From: Cyclospora cayetanensis | Taxonomy: Eukaryota > Apicomplexa > Conoidasida > Eucoccidiorida > Eimeriidae | Length of the DNA stretch: 64,000 nucleotides | Assembly: GCF_002999335.1 (NCBI RefSeq) | Contig: NW_020312130.1 | Location: 1 to 64,000, forward strand | Direction: 5' to 3' | Shown here: one piece after another, positions 35,778 through 46,405 of the stretch | How positions within the stretch are numbered: position 1 is the stretch's first letter | Layout of the letters: each line of letters begins with the position of its first letter | Notes under the pieces: model-generated | Seen by the model: the letters and a program-made list of their open reading frames with translations, nothing else | Told to the model about the DNA's origin: nothing | Database searches by the model: none | Translations under genes and position numbers: made by a program

Positions 35778-38272
35778 AGGTTCCTGCCATCGGTACAAGT
35801 GCCGCAACAGTTGCTGCTGTTGCTCTTGCTGCTGGAGTAAGAGCGACTGCAGTAGCGCAAGACTGGTACAGCTGATGCAGCAACTGCAGCACCTGCGGCA
35901 AGCATGTATCGTTTGCAGTATGGATACACATGATTTTCACAGCGTCTGCTACCCTTTACTTCATTGTGGCTAATAGCATATCTGAGACGCTTAATGTGGC
36001 CGGTGGACGGCCTTTAGGGCCTTTCAAGGACGCTTCACAGCACGGGACTTCCCTTAAAGAGGCTTCGGTGTCTTCTTGAGCGACCACTTACCCATAGTGA
36101 AGGAAAGACTTATTCCACGTAGCCAACTTGTTCGCGTCCCCATTGCAAAGAATAGGGCTTGCTTCTGGTGTGCCATCACAAACCCTAACCCCTACTTTGG
36201 ACGAAGCTTTTTCACGGGGGACCTTTATTTACGGTCCAGCCAATGCGCTTCTGAGACTCGGGTCGCCAACCGCAGCAAATTAATCGAGTCGAGAACGTAA
36301 CGAGGCTCTGCGGTGCACACTTTCCCCCGCAGAACATCTGTCCATATCTGCTACAGTTTTCTCTTACGCTCAAGGGCTTGATGTTTAAGGGCCAAGAATT
36401 TTGAGTGCTCGGGAAGAGCCAGGAGGTTGCAAGATAAATGGAGAAGCAGCCAGGCTGCAGGTTTCAGAGTGGCAAAGCAGGGCGTTGAGAAGTTTTTACA
36501 CGCGCTTTGCTGCCAAGTGGCAACCTGCGTCTTCAAGTGCATGCTTAGCAGATATAGTGATGACGAGCTGCTTTGGGAGGTCCAATAAGGTCAAGGGCTT
36601 CATGGTGTCTGCCATTTTGGGAGGTACACTATACCCAGTCCCAAAAGGGCGTTATCGGATAAAAGGCTTTATTGAAAAGCTCCATAGGAAGGCACGTAGC
36701 CCCAAGCCCAATAGTAAATTTCATAGAAGGTTATTGAGTGTCTCTCTAAAAGTACTTCTCCCATTTACTGCCCCTATTCCTTCATGTTCGGGTATATAGA
36801 GGGAGGCAGCTTACTTGCACACTACTGCACCCTCTATTTATGCACTCTGCGCAGTGGAACCAGCTGCACAAACCAGCTTAGCCTACAGGTGCAGAACGTT
36901 TTCGTGCACTGCATTGAGCCTACTCTACTCTGCAACAAGTGAGATGTATACGAGCAAAGAAGCCAATAGAGTCAAGCGTTATTCAACCCCTGATTATTAA
37001 TGTACAACTAGAAGGAAAAGCCCAGCTGTTGCTGCCGCTGTGCTACAATTAGGGTTATCCACAACTGCGGGGTGACGCTTCACAAAGGGTTCCGACAGGA
37101 TAACACCTCGTCCTGCGCCTATTTATGCCCCTCATAAAGGGTTTTCCAACTGCCCTGGCCTCAGTCCTCAGGATTCAGCCGTGAGAAAAACTGACAGTTA
37201 GGGCGCGCGTTGCTGGGCCCTGTGAGCACTTTGAGCATGCTGCATCCAGTTGCTGATACGACGGGTGCGCATCCAGCCCACCCGTGCACAACGAAACACA
37301 CGCATCAATGCATCCTAGTCTATCAAGCTAGCATTGTTTCGCAGCAAATAAGATGTACGAGTAGCCATACCAAATGGGCGTCCCTACACTACTTGCCAAA
37401 TACAACTAGTGCAGTAAAGGGCACCTCTACGTGCAGCTTTGCCTGCTACACCCAACACAGCCGCCATGGCCGTAGAGCAATTAAAGGGGTCCCGTGCTCC
37501 AATTGCCTCTGCAGTTTTCACGTGGTGCATTTGAAACCTGTTCCTACTGGATGCGTGCCTGTTCTAAACCGTACGGGCAGGGTGTCCTGCGTGAGCCGTG
37601 ATACACGGCTGTTCAAGAGGATTGTTGTATCCTATTCAGTATTTTGAGATTCGAGTTTATGGATTAGGGTTCAGGGTTTGGAGAATTTTACACCTGATCC
37701 TCGCTATTTAGGCAGAACCGTCCTGTCGAACATTGACAGGGTAGGGTGCAGCAAGGCAACGGACGCCGACTCCAGAGAGTTAATTGTTAATCTTTCTCAG
37801 GCAGTAAGATTCCAAATGATGTTGAACTCTTTGTGTGGATTTGGAGGGCTCCTTCGCTTCATTTAGCGTAAACCCGCATAGCGAACGCAAGAGAAGGCAG
37901 TTGGGTAAGGGCTGGTGGAGCAGGCCGAGCCGCAGCGTCCTTGCGGTGGCGCCTCCCTAGATGCATGCACTTTTTGCGCATGCGTCGAATCTTCGCATTT
38001 ATCTTGTTTCTTCTAACATGTTTTGGATGCCAGCAACACCCCTGAAGGCTGAGAGCGTACCGTTCGCAGCATTTCCAGAACTCGAAGTCCTGCACCCATG
38101 TGCTCAAGGTCCGAAACGTATCCCGAAAATCTCTGCCCCTCATCTGTAGGCGGCCTGAACTTTATCTTTGCCTAAGATTTCTGAAGGGCGCGACGGAAGT
38201 TCCCGCCCCCGTGGAGGTTGCTCCGCCGACGGGCCACAAAGAAGCCCGACACCCAGGAGCAGGAGGCCTCAA
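35778..38272. other. No convincing gene
   Basis: Starts with the MRS2 3' UTR (a short CTG cluster near 35815-35835). Plus-strand frames 36401-36799 and 37210-37647 show no recognisable domain. Telomere-like fragments occur at about 36180, 37045 and 37660. The right end should hold the promoter of the secreted coiled-coil gene. Confidence 0.5.
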
Positions 38273-40027
38273 ATGCGGAGGATTTGCATACTTCTATGCG
38301 GTTTCCTGGTTTCTGCATATGCTCACGAGCAGGAGACCGGAGAATCACAGCATGACGCCTTGGACGCCCCACTGACAAGTCCAGATGGGACAGGCGGACT
38401 CACAGAGGAGCCGCCTCCTGGATTTGCTGGCAAGCTCGCATGGGATCAGCTTGAACAAAGCGCTCCTGAAGAGGAAGCGGCTAATGAGGCTACATCCTTG
38501 GAACTGTACGAGGTGCCTTTGCGTGGTCCGGCCTCCTTTGCGTCTGTTATTCAAGAGGATCCCCCGTGGGAGGCCCCCCCGGACGGAGGCCCCCCCGAGG
38601 AAGTTGGCAAATGGGCTTCAGAGACAACGGCAACTGCTGAGATAGACTCGTTCGATCCAGCTAGCTCGCCGCATCCGCTGCCTCGTCAGGACCAGCTGCT
38701 TCTGAGTCGGAACCGAAAAACTACCCGCTCCCTTACGAGGAAGAGGAAGGAAGATAGCCGCAGAGCCCTTCGCCAGGGGGCACCCAGCAACCAGGGAGAA
38801 TGGGATATAGATAAAGACTTTGTGCTTCTACGACTGAATGCGACTGATGGCACTCGGTCCTCCTCTGACCCTCCATTGGCTAGGCGGATGAAGAAGGCCG
38901 TTGGGGTAGGTTTCTTGCTGCTGATATTAGTTGCTGCATTGGTTGCTCATCAGTCAGCTCAGCGGAAGCTGTTGGAATCTAGTGAGATTGAAAGCAACAT
39001 AATTTCGGCGGTTCACAAAGAGCTGAAAACAGAACAAGGCCCGCGTGCAGACGCCGTCGAGTCGGCAGACTCTACCCTTGAGAATGAGCAATCCTATCAG
39101 TCGGCACTTCTGCAAGAACTGACCAAGGCACTGCAGGTTGAGAAGCAATTGACGGATATCTGTTCGGCTCTAGAGGCTGAACAGCAGAGTCAGGCGCAGG
39201 GATCGCAGATTGACCATCGTGCAGTGAGCCACCTGGGGGAGTTAGGGAAGCGCTTGTTGGAATTGCAGGCATCCGTGACTAGCGCGAGGCACGCCATTGA
39301 GAATTTGGAGATGCGTTCTCAAACTCGAGCAGCAGAAGCTTCACAGACGCTGGCCCGGATGGAGGAGTATCAGGAGAAGCTTGTCGCGCAGATGGACGTT
39401 GTTGCGAAGAGGCGCAGTTATAACGAACTTCTTTTCAAGGGAATAAGCGACGTTAAAGCAGATGTTCTAGAGCTGAAGGATCAGTTGAAGGGGCGGCCAG
39501 GCGTGCTGCCGGATGTGGGGGACGTAAGATCGCTAGAGCAAGACATCTTGCAGCTCTCCACTCAGCTCGCTGAGGTTGGTGCTACACTCAAGAAGCTTCA
39601 GAGCCAATGGTGGTTCGGCAAGCAGCCGGATCAGCACCAAGACGCAGGATTAAAGCAGCTCTACGAAGACCTCGAAAAAGAGCGCCGGGAGTTCGCGATG
39701 AAGAAGGAACTTTTGGAATCTGAAATCAAGAGGGTGCAGCGCCGCTTAGAAGATGCGCAGCACAGAGCCCGTTGGTGGAGGCACACCATTTTGGGGCCAT
39801 ATGTCGAACAGCATGGCCGTCGCATAATGGGAGCTTGCACAGCCATAGATGCGCTGGATAAGCACACGGAAGTTCTCCTCATCGGCTTCGATAGCGCTTT
39901 ATCAGCCGACAAGGAGCGCTTGGGTGGTGTAGCCCAAAAGCTCCTTAAAAATACTCACAAGCTAACTGCACTCGCAAACGTGCTCTCGAGCTGGCTGTCG
40001 AGTCAAGAGAAGGAGAAGTTTTCGTAA
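38273..40027 (+). CDS. Signal-peptide, single-TM coiled-coil protein, unidentified
   Basis: An uninterrupted frame of 584 residues with almost no low-complexity repeat. The frame is open further upstream, but the ATG at 38273 gives a textbook signal peptide (MRRICILLCGFLVSAYAH). An acidic, Pro-rich region of ~170 residues follows, then a basic patch (NRKTTRSLTRKRKEDSRR), a single strong TM (AVGVGFLLLILVAALVAH, near residue 210), and about 340 residues of heptad-like helix with many Leu/Glu/Gln/Lys, including KQLYEDLEKERREFAMKKEL. The C terminus is helical and ends QEKEKFS. Signal peptide plus internal TM plus a coiled coil suggests a secretory-pathway, rhoptry/dense-granule or parasite-membrane protein. 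No family was recognised. Absence of introns and of CAG repeats sets it apart from its neighbours. Confidence 0.82.
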   Translation: MRRICILLCGFLVSAYAHEQETGESQHDALDAPLTSPDGTGGLTEEPPPGFAGKLAWDQLEQSAPEEEAANEATSLELYEVPLRGPASFASVIQEDPPWEAPPDGGPPEEVGKWASETTATAEIDSFDPASSPHPLPRQDQLLLSRNRKTTRSLTRKRKEDSRRALRQGAPSNQGEWDIDKDFVLLRLNATDGTRSSSDPPLARRMKKAVGVGFLLLILVAALVAHQSAQRKLLESSEIESNIISAVHKELKTEQGPRADAVESADSTLENEQSYQSALLQELTKALQVEKQLTDICSALEAEQQSQAQGSQIDHRAVSHLGELGKRLLELQASVTSARHAIENLEMRSQTRAAEASQTLARMEEYQEKLVAQMDVVAKRRSYNELLFKGISDVKADVLELKDQLKGRPGVLPDVGDVRSLEQDILQLSTQLAEVGATLKKLQSQWWFGKQPDQHQDAGLKQLYEDLEKERREFAMKKELLESEIKRVQRRLEDAQHRARWWRHTILGPYVEQHGRRIMGACTAIDALDKHTEVLLIGFDSALSADKERLGGVAQKLLKNTHKLTALANVLSSWLSSQEKEKFS

Positions 40028-40925
40028 ACCTGTGGAGGGTGATGTAACGAAGCATTTTATTTAGTTGGGGCGAGGACTGCCTCGTATCCCACTCCGCTCC
40101 ACTGTTTAAGAGGTAAGTAGTCTTCCCGTTCTATTCAGATGATTACATGGCCATGAGTAGTTACGTGTGCTGCCGTCCCGTGCAGAGCCTTGTCGCTCTG
40201 GGTTTCGCACACACTGTTCTCACTTTACTCCAGACTTCTCTTGTCTGAGTATGCCTTGCCACCCCCCAAATTTTGCCCCTCCTCTGTGCGTGCACCCGTC
40301 ACTGAATCGTGAGACGAAAGAAGATGAGTTTAGGGTTGAGGCGGCGGCTGCCTTTGCTGCTAATGGCGTATACTTGGTGTATTAGAAAAACACCAGCACC
40401 AGCAGTAGCGTCCCCCATTGACGGCTGCACCCCCGAGACATTGAGAGGCTTGTTTCTTTGCCTGTTGGGCAAAGCGCGTTACATGAACTTGGGAATCTTT
40501 TTCCACGGTGTTTCATATGAGCAAGGCGCGCCATAGCTGTCTATACAGAATGCACGCGACCCCACGCTCTGTCCTAGGGTGCACATAGTACGAGACAGCG
40601 ACTCATATACTGCAAAAGTGTTCCCTAGGAAGACCCCCTATCGGAGGGACTCCCTGGCGTGGAATTAGCCCAAGGACTCTGTATAAGAATAAGCCGCTCT
40701 CTCAGCACAACACATTGATGGAATGCGTCCACCTTGAAGGGGGCCTGTGGCTCCACGATTTTTTACCGTTCCGGTAGCTCACACGCCTGTCTGCTTCGGA
40801 TGGCCATGGCCTCCATCTGGAAGAGGTCCAGATGGGGCAAGGACCCTCAGCGATACACCAGATGATGCCCCTTAGGGGGGCTCCTTGGCGCTTTCCAAGG
40901 AGTCTCCTGGAAGAAATCCTCTTCC
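40028..40925. other. Intergenic between convergent genes
   Basis: Holds the 3' ends of the coiled-coil gene (+) and SAR1 (-). A TTTAGGGTT motif occurs near 40330. No gene could be supported. Confidence 0.5.
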
Positions 40926-42751
40926 TCAGGTGAGAAACTGGGAAAGCCATCGGAACGCTGCAAGCACGAAAGCGGCCAGGCAGCAGGGGAAATAGCATCT
41001 CGTCAAACATGGCCCCACAGATGCGGCCTGGAAAAAGATGCCAAGAGGTAGAACCCGTCGCCAGCGAGCGCAACACAGCGCACGCGCTGAGGGATGCGAG
41101 GGGAATACAGAAAAGGGAGGCACACCGAGAGGCCATCATAGAGAGAGCGCAGCTGCTGCCCGCTGCTTTGCTTTGCCTAGATGACTAGCGGCAGCAAGAA
41201 AACGGCAGTAAGAGTTGCAGCAGTAGGACCGATGCCTTACCATCTGCGTAGCCCATGCGTTTGATGACAGAACACATGAAGATCTCGACAGGGCGCACTC
41301 CTGGAACGGGCTTCCTCTGCGAAACACCAGGCAGACGTAGAGAGAGAAAAAAGCCGCATTTCACGGCATGCGGCCTGTCGCGAGCCCCTCATCCTTGACC
41401 CCATGTCGCCTTTTCCCGGATAGCTTGAAAGGGAGTTGCGTAAGAGGCCTATATGCCATAGTCTTGCCCACTCTACAGGCGTGCCCAACCCCACCCTTCA
41501 ACCCAAGCGCACATCTCTACCAAATGTGATGTGTGCATATAACCCCAATTGCTGTCTCAGCTCCTCTTCGCTCGCAGCCTGAGGCTTATCAATCTTGTTT
41601 CCCAGAACTACGAAAGGCACTGACGCCAGCTCCTGGGTCTCCAGCAAATGCTGCATGCATATACAGAGCAAACCGCGAGGCGGGGGAAAGGGGGAGGTTC
41701 CTTCCTTTCATCATCCTCCCCAAGATTCGCCACAAGGCTACGCAGGGCCACCCCTTTAAACGGGCTAAAAAGGAAAGACTGAGTGTCACGACGTCAGACA
41801 GTCTGGAAAGCAATAAACGGCTGCGAAAGGCGGTGCCAGTACAGGGGTCCACGGTGTGCTCCTTGCATGAACTGCTTGGTATGTACGAAAGATCACCGTC
41901 AGTTCTTCTTTTGCTTCTTGGAATCGCCCTCTGTCCGTGGCGTCCACCATGAAGACGATCGCGTCAACTGCCGCAAAGTAATCCCTCCATATCCTCCGCG
42001 CTACAGACACACACGCCAAGCCACCTGCTATAGCCCCTGTCCACACCGTCACGAAATTACGAAGCAGCTGCCCTCCTCCCGCTGCCCAACTTCAGGCAGC
42101 AGGAACGCGCCAGCGCACCGAAGCCTCCTGCGCAAGGTCTCTTGTGGGGGATCCCAGGATAGGAGGCTCCCTTGAAAAAAAAGAGGGGCTATGCGCTTTA
42201 CCCGTCTCGTGTCCTCCAAGGTCAAAAGTCTTGAAGCGAATCTTTCCTACGATGAGTTCCTCAGAATCTGCGAAACGCGCAATCCGTGTATTTTAGAAGC
42301 TTCATCAGCAGGCACAATGATTCGGAGTGCGCCACTCACAAAAAGTCCTACCCCTAAGGGCACAAGTTTCAAGAGGCACTCTGACAGCCAAGCAGGCCAT
42401 ACACACAAGCCGTCCACAGTGCGCTGTATTTGCAAAGCCCCTCAACTTACGCGGGTGGAGGGTCGGCACATGCTGCGCAACCCTGTCATCCTTGAGCATG
42501 TGGAGAAGTGTGGTCTTGCCCGCATTATCCAAGCCTAAGAAAACGATCCGCGCAGACTTGCGGGAGAGGCCAAAGTAGCCTAATACATCCCAGAACCTGC
42601 ACCGTAAAACGGCGTCGGAAAGCGCACTTGAAAGGCCGTTGCCAGCAAAAATGCAGACAGGCAACCCACAGGCAGCCGCAAAAACTTGAGCGAAGAAGGG
42701 GCAACGCCAGACCCTCAGGAGAGAAAACGTGTACGGATTGCAGAAAATCAT
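40926..42751 (-). CDS. SAR1: SAR1 small GTPase (COPII coat assembly)
   Basis: Seven minus-strand exons: 42735-42751, 42451-42596, 42202-42267, 41897-42000, 41513-41650, 41241-41316, 40926-40957 (192 residues, the family length). Motifs: N-terminal amphipathic [11 protein letters not shown]-loop GLDNAGKT (27-34), [20 protein letters not shown] switch 1 with Thr, DLGGHE switch 2 (70-75), [24 protein letters not shown] guanine-specificity motif (129-132), [20 protein letters not shown] at the C terminus. The lack of an N-myristoyl Gly and the DLGGHE variant of DxxGQ distinguish SAR1 from ARF/ARL. It recruits SEC23/24 to ER exit sites. The first exon is only 17 nt (MIFCN plus two bases) and was placed by phase and spacing, so it is the weakest call. 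The donor after residue 157 (GTGCGC) is also weak. Confidence 0.95.
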
Positions 42752-43936
42752 GGAAATGGCCTCTCTAGAGCGCACAACGCTGCCCAAACACGGCAGCGTC
42801 GAGACTCAGAGGCTGCCTCAAGTCAAACGGAGACAGAGCCCAGCGGACCCTTCCATTAGGTCACAGAACGTGAGAGGGGCCAGCATATATCTCTGAGACT
42901 GCGGCTTTGAGTTGTTGGTGCGCCTTTTGAACAGCGCGGCGCGAAACAAGTACACGGCGGAGTGGACGCTTGAGCTATTCCCCGCCAATTAAGGGGGCCG
43001 CAACCCATGCAATGGCGCTGGAGGGCTGCGTTTAAAGCCATTTCTGGCTGGCCCCGGAAATCCACGCGAAAAGCGAGGACTCTTAAACATAAGACTCCCC
43101 AAACAATCCCTCATACATCATGCGTCCCAGAACGGCGCAGATCGGGCTGTGTCTGTCGCCTCCTCGCGGAGTTCATACGGCCCTTTGAGTTTGAAGTTAA
43201 TAGCTCACCAGTTGACGAAGAACATTTTCTTGGGATGGTCTTGTCGCGGAGGGAAGAGAGGCAGAAGTGAGAGAGAAGCTGTCCCGCAGTGGCAGCAGCA
43301 GCAGCAGCAATAGCAGCGGCGGCAGCAACACACGTGGACAAGGGGGCCTTTCAGGGCAAGACTCCGGGGAGTAAAATACAGACAAACCAAAACCCTGAAC
43401 CCTAAACCACGACAGAAACAGCGGCAGCAGATGCAGCAGCAGCAGCAACGGCGGCTGCAGCCGCCACTGCTTCGGATGCGAGGCCCCGCTGCTGCGCAAA
43501 CCGTAAACTCCAAGCTCTAAAGCTTCCGCTATTGTTTTCTTTATTTCTTCCGCTTGCTCTTATCGGCGCAGTCTGTAAACCACGGACCCTAACCCCGAAT
43601 TCCGGAACGATAACGACATCGGCAGTGCGTGTTTCAGGGGGGCACGGGTCGTCTTGAATACAGAAACTGCAGTTCCTTCTCCCGAAGCCCTAATTCCTAG
43701 CATGAAGGAGCATCAGCGGGTGTATCGGCACTGTCTTGCGGCGATGCAGCTCGTCTAACCATGCGGAGTGCCAGCAGCTCCAGCACTAAAGGCAGCCATA
43801 CCAGCAACACCAGCAGCACAGTCCTCAGCGCCGGCTCGTGAGACAATCCAAGTGTGGCATCCCAAAGTCTCGACCCGAACAACAGCGCTTACTGCACGTC
43901 CAACTTGATCTACAGCTCAGGATTTCCACCCCTAAC
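42752..43936. other. Divergent intergenic region
   Basis: Between SAR1 (-) and the ODR4-like gene (+). Contains a CAG/GCA cluster (43295-43330, 43425-43460) and telomere-like CCCTGAACCCTAAACC at about 43385-43410, with another CCCTAACCCC near 43588. Promoters for both genes should lie here. Confidence 0.45.
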
Positions 43937-45709
43937 ATGAGTGCCGCTGTCTCCCGTCTTCTTGCAGCGAAGGCGTCACTGCCGCCCTCGTCTGGAGTGC
44001 CACTCGGCTTACTCCTTGGATCGTATTATCCAGAAGCCGCCGCATCAGAAGCGGGAGGGGCTTCCAAGGGGTCCGTGCATGCCCTCCAGTGGTCCCCTCT
44101 GGCCTCGCTCTCTTCCGATCCGGATTTTCAGGAGGGCGCAGACGCGTTGGTCTTTTTGCAGCAGCTGCAGCAAGCCCATCAGCAGCAAGTGGTGGACCGA
44201 CTGATTCGCCAGGCGTCTCTTTGCTGCTCACACCATCTGGTGGGGGGTCTCGCAGTCTTGGGGGTATGGGCTCGTGTCTCCGTCCCTGCTGATCAGCTGC
44301 ATCAGCAACAGCAACAGCTGCAGCACGAGTTACAGCTGAGTCGGCTGGCTTCAGCGGTGGCAGACGGCACTCTTGAGGGTCTTAACGCTGCAGATGAGGC
44401 AGCAACTGCAGCGGTGCTGCATCTTTACGAAGAAGGAGGCTGCAGCACAAAAGGCCTCCCGAAGCAGCCCTTTGTCCTCGTACTCCTCCAGCAGCACAAT
44501 CTGCAAGACAGCGTTGCACACTTCTCCTGGATGTCTGGCAATTCATCCTGGTCTTCCTTATCGAGTGCCACCTTGTTCCCGTCGTCCTCACTCTTGAGGC
44601 AGCAGCAACAACAGATGCTGCAACTTTGTTGCAGCCCCCTAAGTCTGAACCTTACCCTGTTGTTGCACCCTTCGCTCATGCGGCAGCACTCCGCGGCAAC
44701 GATATTGGGAACAGGGCAGCTCCGAAGGGCCTTGCGTCGGGCACTAAGGGTGTTCGCAGGCTTGGAGGAGGCCCCTATGGGGTACTCTAGAGAGTCTTTC
44801 CCCTTCTACTGCTGTCTCCGTAAGGGACTGTCTCAACGGAGCTCCACGCATGGCTCTGGGCAGCAGCTTGGTACTTTGAAGGGTGCTCCATGTGCTCCGG
44901 ATACGACCATTAGCACAGCGATTGCAGCAGCAACAGCAGGAGCTGCATCAGCTCCAGGAGGGGAGGATTTTGATGCATTGCAAATAGAGCTCTTCTCGTC
45001 AGTCACTCCCTCCCTATGCCTTCGCATTGCTGAGGACGGGTGTGTGTCTACCGTTTCCGCCTTTGTGCAGCAAAAGCAGCAGCAGATGCTTCGCGCCGGT
45101 GGGTATACTGTAGTGCGCTGCTCTCTGGCTCAGGGAGCCGTTTCCCTGAACCCTAAACACCAAACGCTAAAAACTGCAATGGAGTTTCTGATAGCAGATT
45201 GGGTGCGTGGCGCTGTGGGGTCCTTGAATGGCTCTCTTGAGGAGGCATGGGGTGAGCGCGAGGGGCCTCCTTCTGCTTTACACGTTTCTCTTCACCAAAG
45301 GAGGTATCTGACGACACAACATGCCCCCTTGCTGGAGCAACAGCTAAAGGCGCACGGAGCTCCTGCAGTCCTGGCGGAGTTAGCCCCCGCAGCAGAGGGG
45401 GAAGAGGGAAGCGAAAGGGTCAGAGTGGAGTTTCTATTCGGGGGGGAATGGCGCTGGGGAGTCATAGCGGCTTTGCGGCTGTTTTCGTTCGCCGATATTT
45501 CCATTGAAAACCCCAAAGGCTCCGACGCGCACAAGGACCTCCAAAACACAGGGGCCCTTCAGGCGGAGCACGACCGCTACTGGAAGGCTTTAATAAACTG
45601 TGTGAGGACAGAGAAGCTTAAAATGGCGACCAGCAAGAGGCCCTGGTATATTTGGGTGTTGCCACTTCTTGCGTTACTGCTGAGCTACTTTTTAGAATGG
45701 AAGATGTGA
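43937..45709 (+). CDS. C-terminally anchored protein resembling ODR4
   Basis: Single open frame of 590 residues from the ATG at 43937 (the frame is open to 43838 without an earlier ATG). The N terminus has VPLGLLLGSYYPE, then VDRLIRQASLCCSHHLVGGL with AVLGVWARVSV: a short hydrophobic start followed by a helix leading into GGLxVLGVW. This pattern recalls the ODR4 family, ER-anchored proteins linked in animals to GPCR trafficking and UFM1 protease activation. The C terminus is a single TM (WVLPLLALLLSYFLEW) ending in Lys-Met, as in tail-anchored ER proteins, and agrees with that idea. The middle is expanded by Gln- and Ala-rich tracts. Sequence resembling telomeric repeat is translated near 45145-45175. 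The coding call is firm; the family call is tentative. Confidence 0.75.
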   Translation: MSAAVSRLLAAKASLPPSSGVPLGLLLGSYYPEAAASEAGGASKGSVHALQWSPLASLSSDPDFQEGADALVFLQQLQQAHQQQVVDRLIRQASLCCSHHLVGGLAVLGVWARVSVPADQLHQQQQQLQHELQLSRLASAVADGTLEGLNAADEAATAAVLHLYEEGGCSTKGLPKQPFVLVLLQQHNLQDSVAHFSWMSGNSSWSSLSSATLFPSSSLLRQQQQQMLQLCCSPLSLNLTLLLHPSLMRQHSAATILGTGQLRRALRRALRVFAGLEEAPMGYSRESFPFYCCLRKGLSQRSSTHGSGQQLGTLKGAPCAPDTTISTAIAAATAGAASAPGGEDFDALQIELFSSVTPSLCLRIAEDGCVSTVSAFVQQKQQQMLRAGGYTVVRCSLAQGAVSLNPKHQTLKTAMEFLIADWVRGAVGSLNGSLEEAWGEREGPPSALHVSLHQRRYLTTQHAPLLEQQLKAHGAPAVLAELAPAAEGEEGSERVRVEFLFGGEWRWGVIAALRLFSFADISIENPKGSDAHKDLQNTGALQAEHDRYWKALINCVRTEKLKMATSKRPWYIWVLPLLALLLSYFLEWKM

Positions 45710-46405
45710 GGCGGCAGCAGCGGCCATGCATTTCTACGGGTGAGCTCCTTGGGGGCAAAAACGTGCAGCTCCCTTGCTGCCGTGTCTGCCGATAGTCTAG
45801 CCGCAGCAACAACTGCCGCAGTGCTGCTGGCTTTCTATGCAGCCTGCTTCGCTGGCTGCGCAGGTACAGACGACAGTCGAATCGCAGTTAGCGATGAGTT
45901 TTCGAGTCGAAAGTGGCAACGGCAGAGAATGAGCACTAATCACGACCCAAGAGGCAAATTTTTTTTCTAGTCCCGCCGTTCCCGATGGAGGGTGGCATTT
46001 TCAGTGCTCCAGTGCTGTATCCTTTGGCCACTGATCGACGGGCACAGTAGGGGGCACTCGCAGAGCCCTTGCCTGGAAGCCTGCGTATATTCAAGCTTGA
46101 GGGAGGACGCAGTGGGGTATTTTCGGTGCAAGATGCACTGCATTATCTGAGTTTGAACTGCTGAGTTATGACAAATTAGTTATTTAGGGCGTCTCATGGT
46201 AGTGTCAGGATAGTGCGGCGAAGCAGGCTAAGAGCAAGGTCCTGCAGCTACCGCATGTGCTGGCCAGGGTCTGCCAGACAATTCGTATGCAGGCAAACGA
46301 CGCAATCAAACCCTATCTGCAGTGTAGCAGCCAAGAATTCGATTGTTGCCATCCCAAAGTGAGGCTAGCAACCAGAACTACGGGGTAGGCCCCCAAGCAA
46401 TACTA
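45710..46405. other. Intergenic between convergent genes
   Basis: Holds the 3' ends of the ODR4-like gene (+) and the ceramide synthase gene (-). An open plus-strand frame at 45740-45970 has one hydrophobic stretch but nothing recognisable. Confidence 0.45.

Noticed and set aside
36401..36799. 132-codon plus-strand ORF after MRS2
   Set aside because: No ATG-led context of quality, no domain, and no continuation by splicing.
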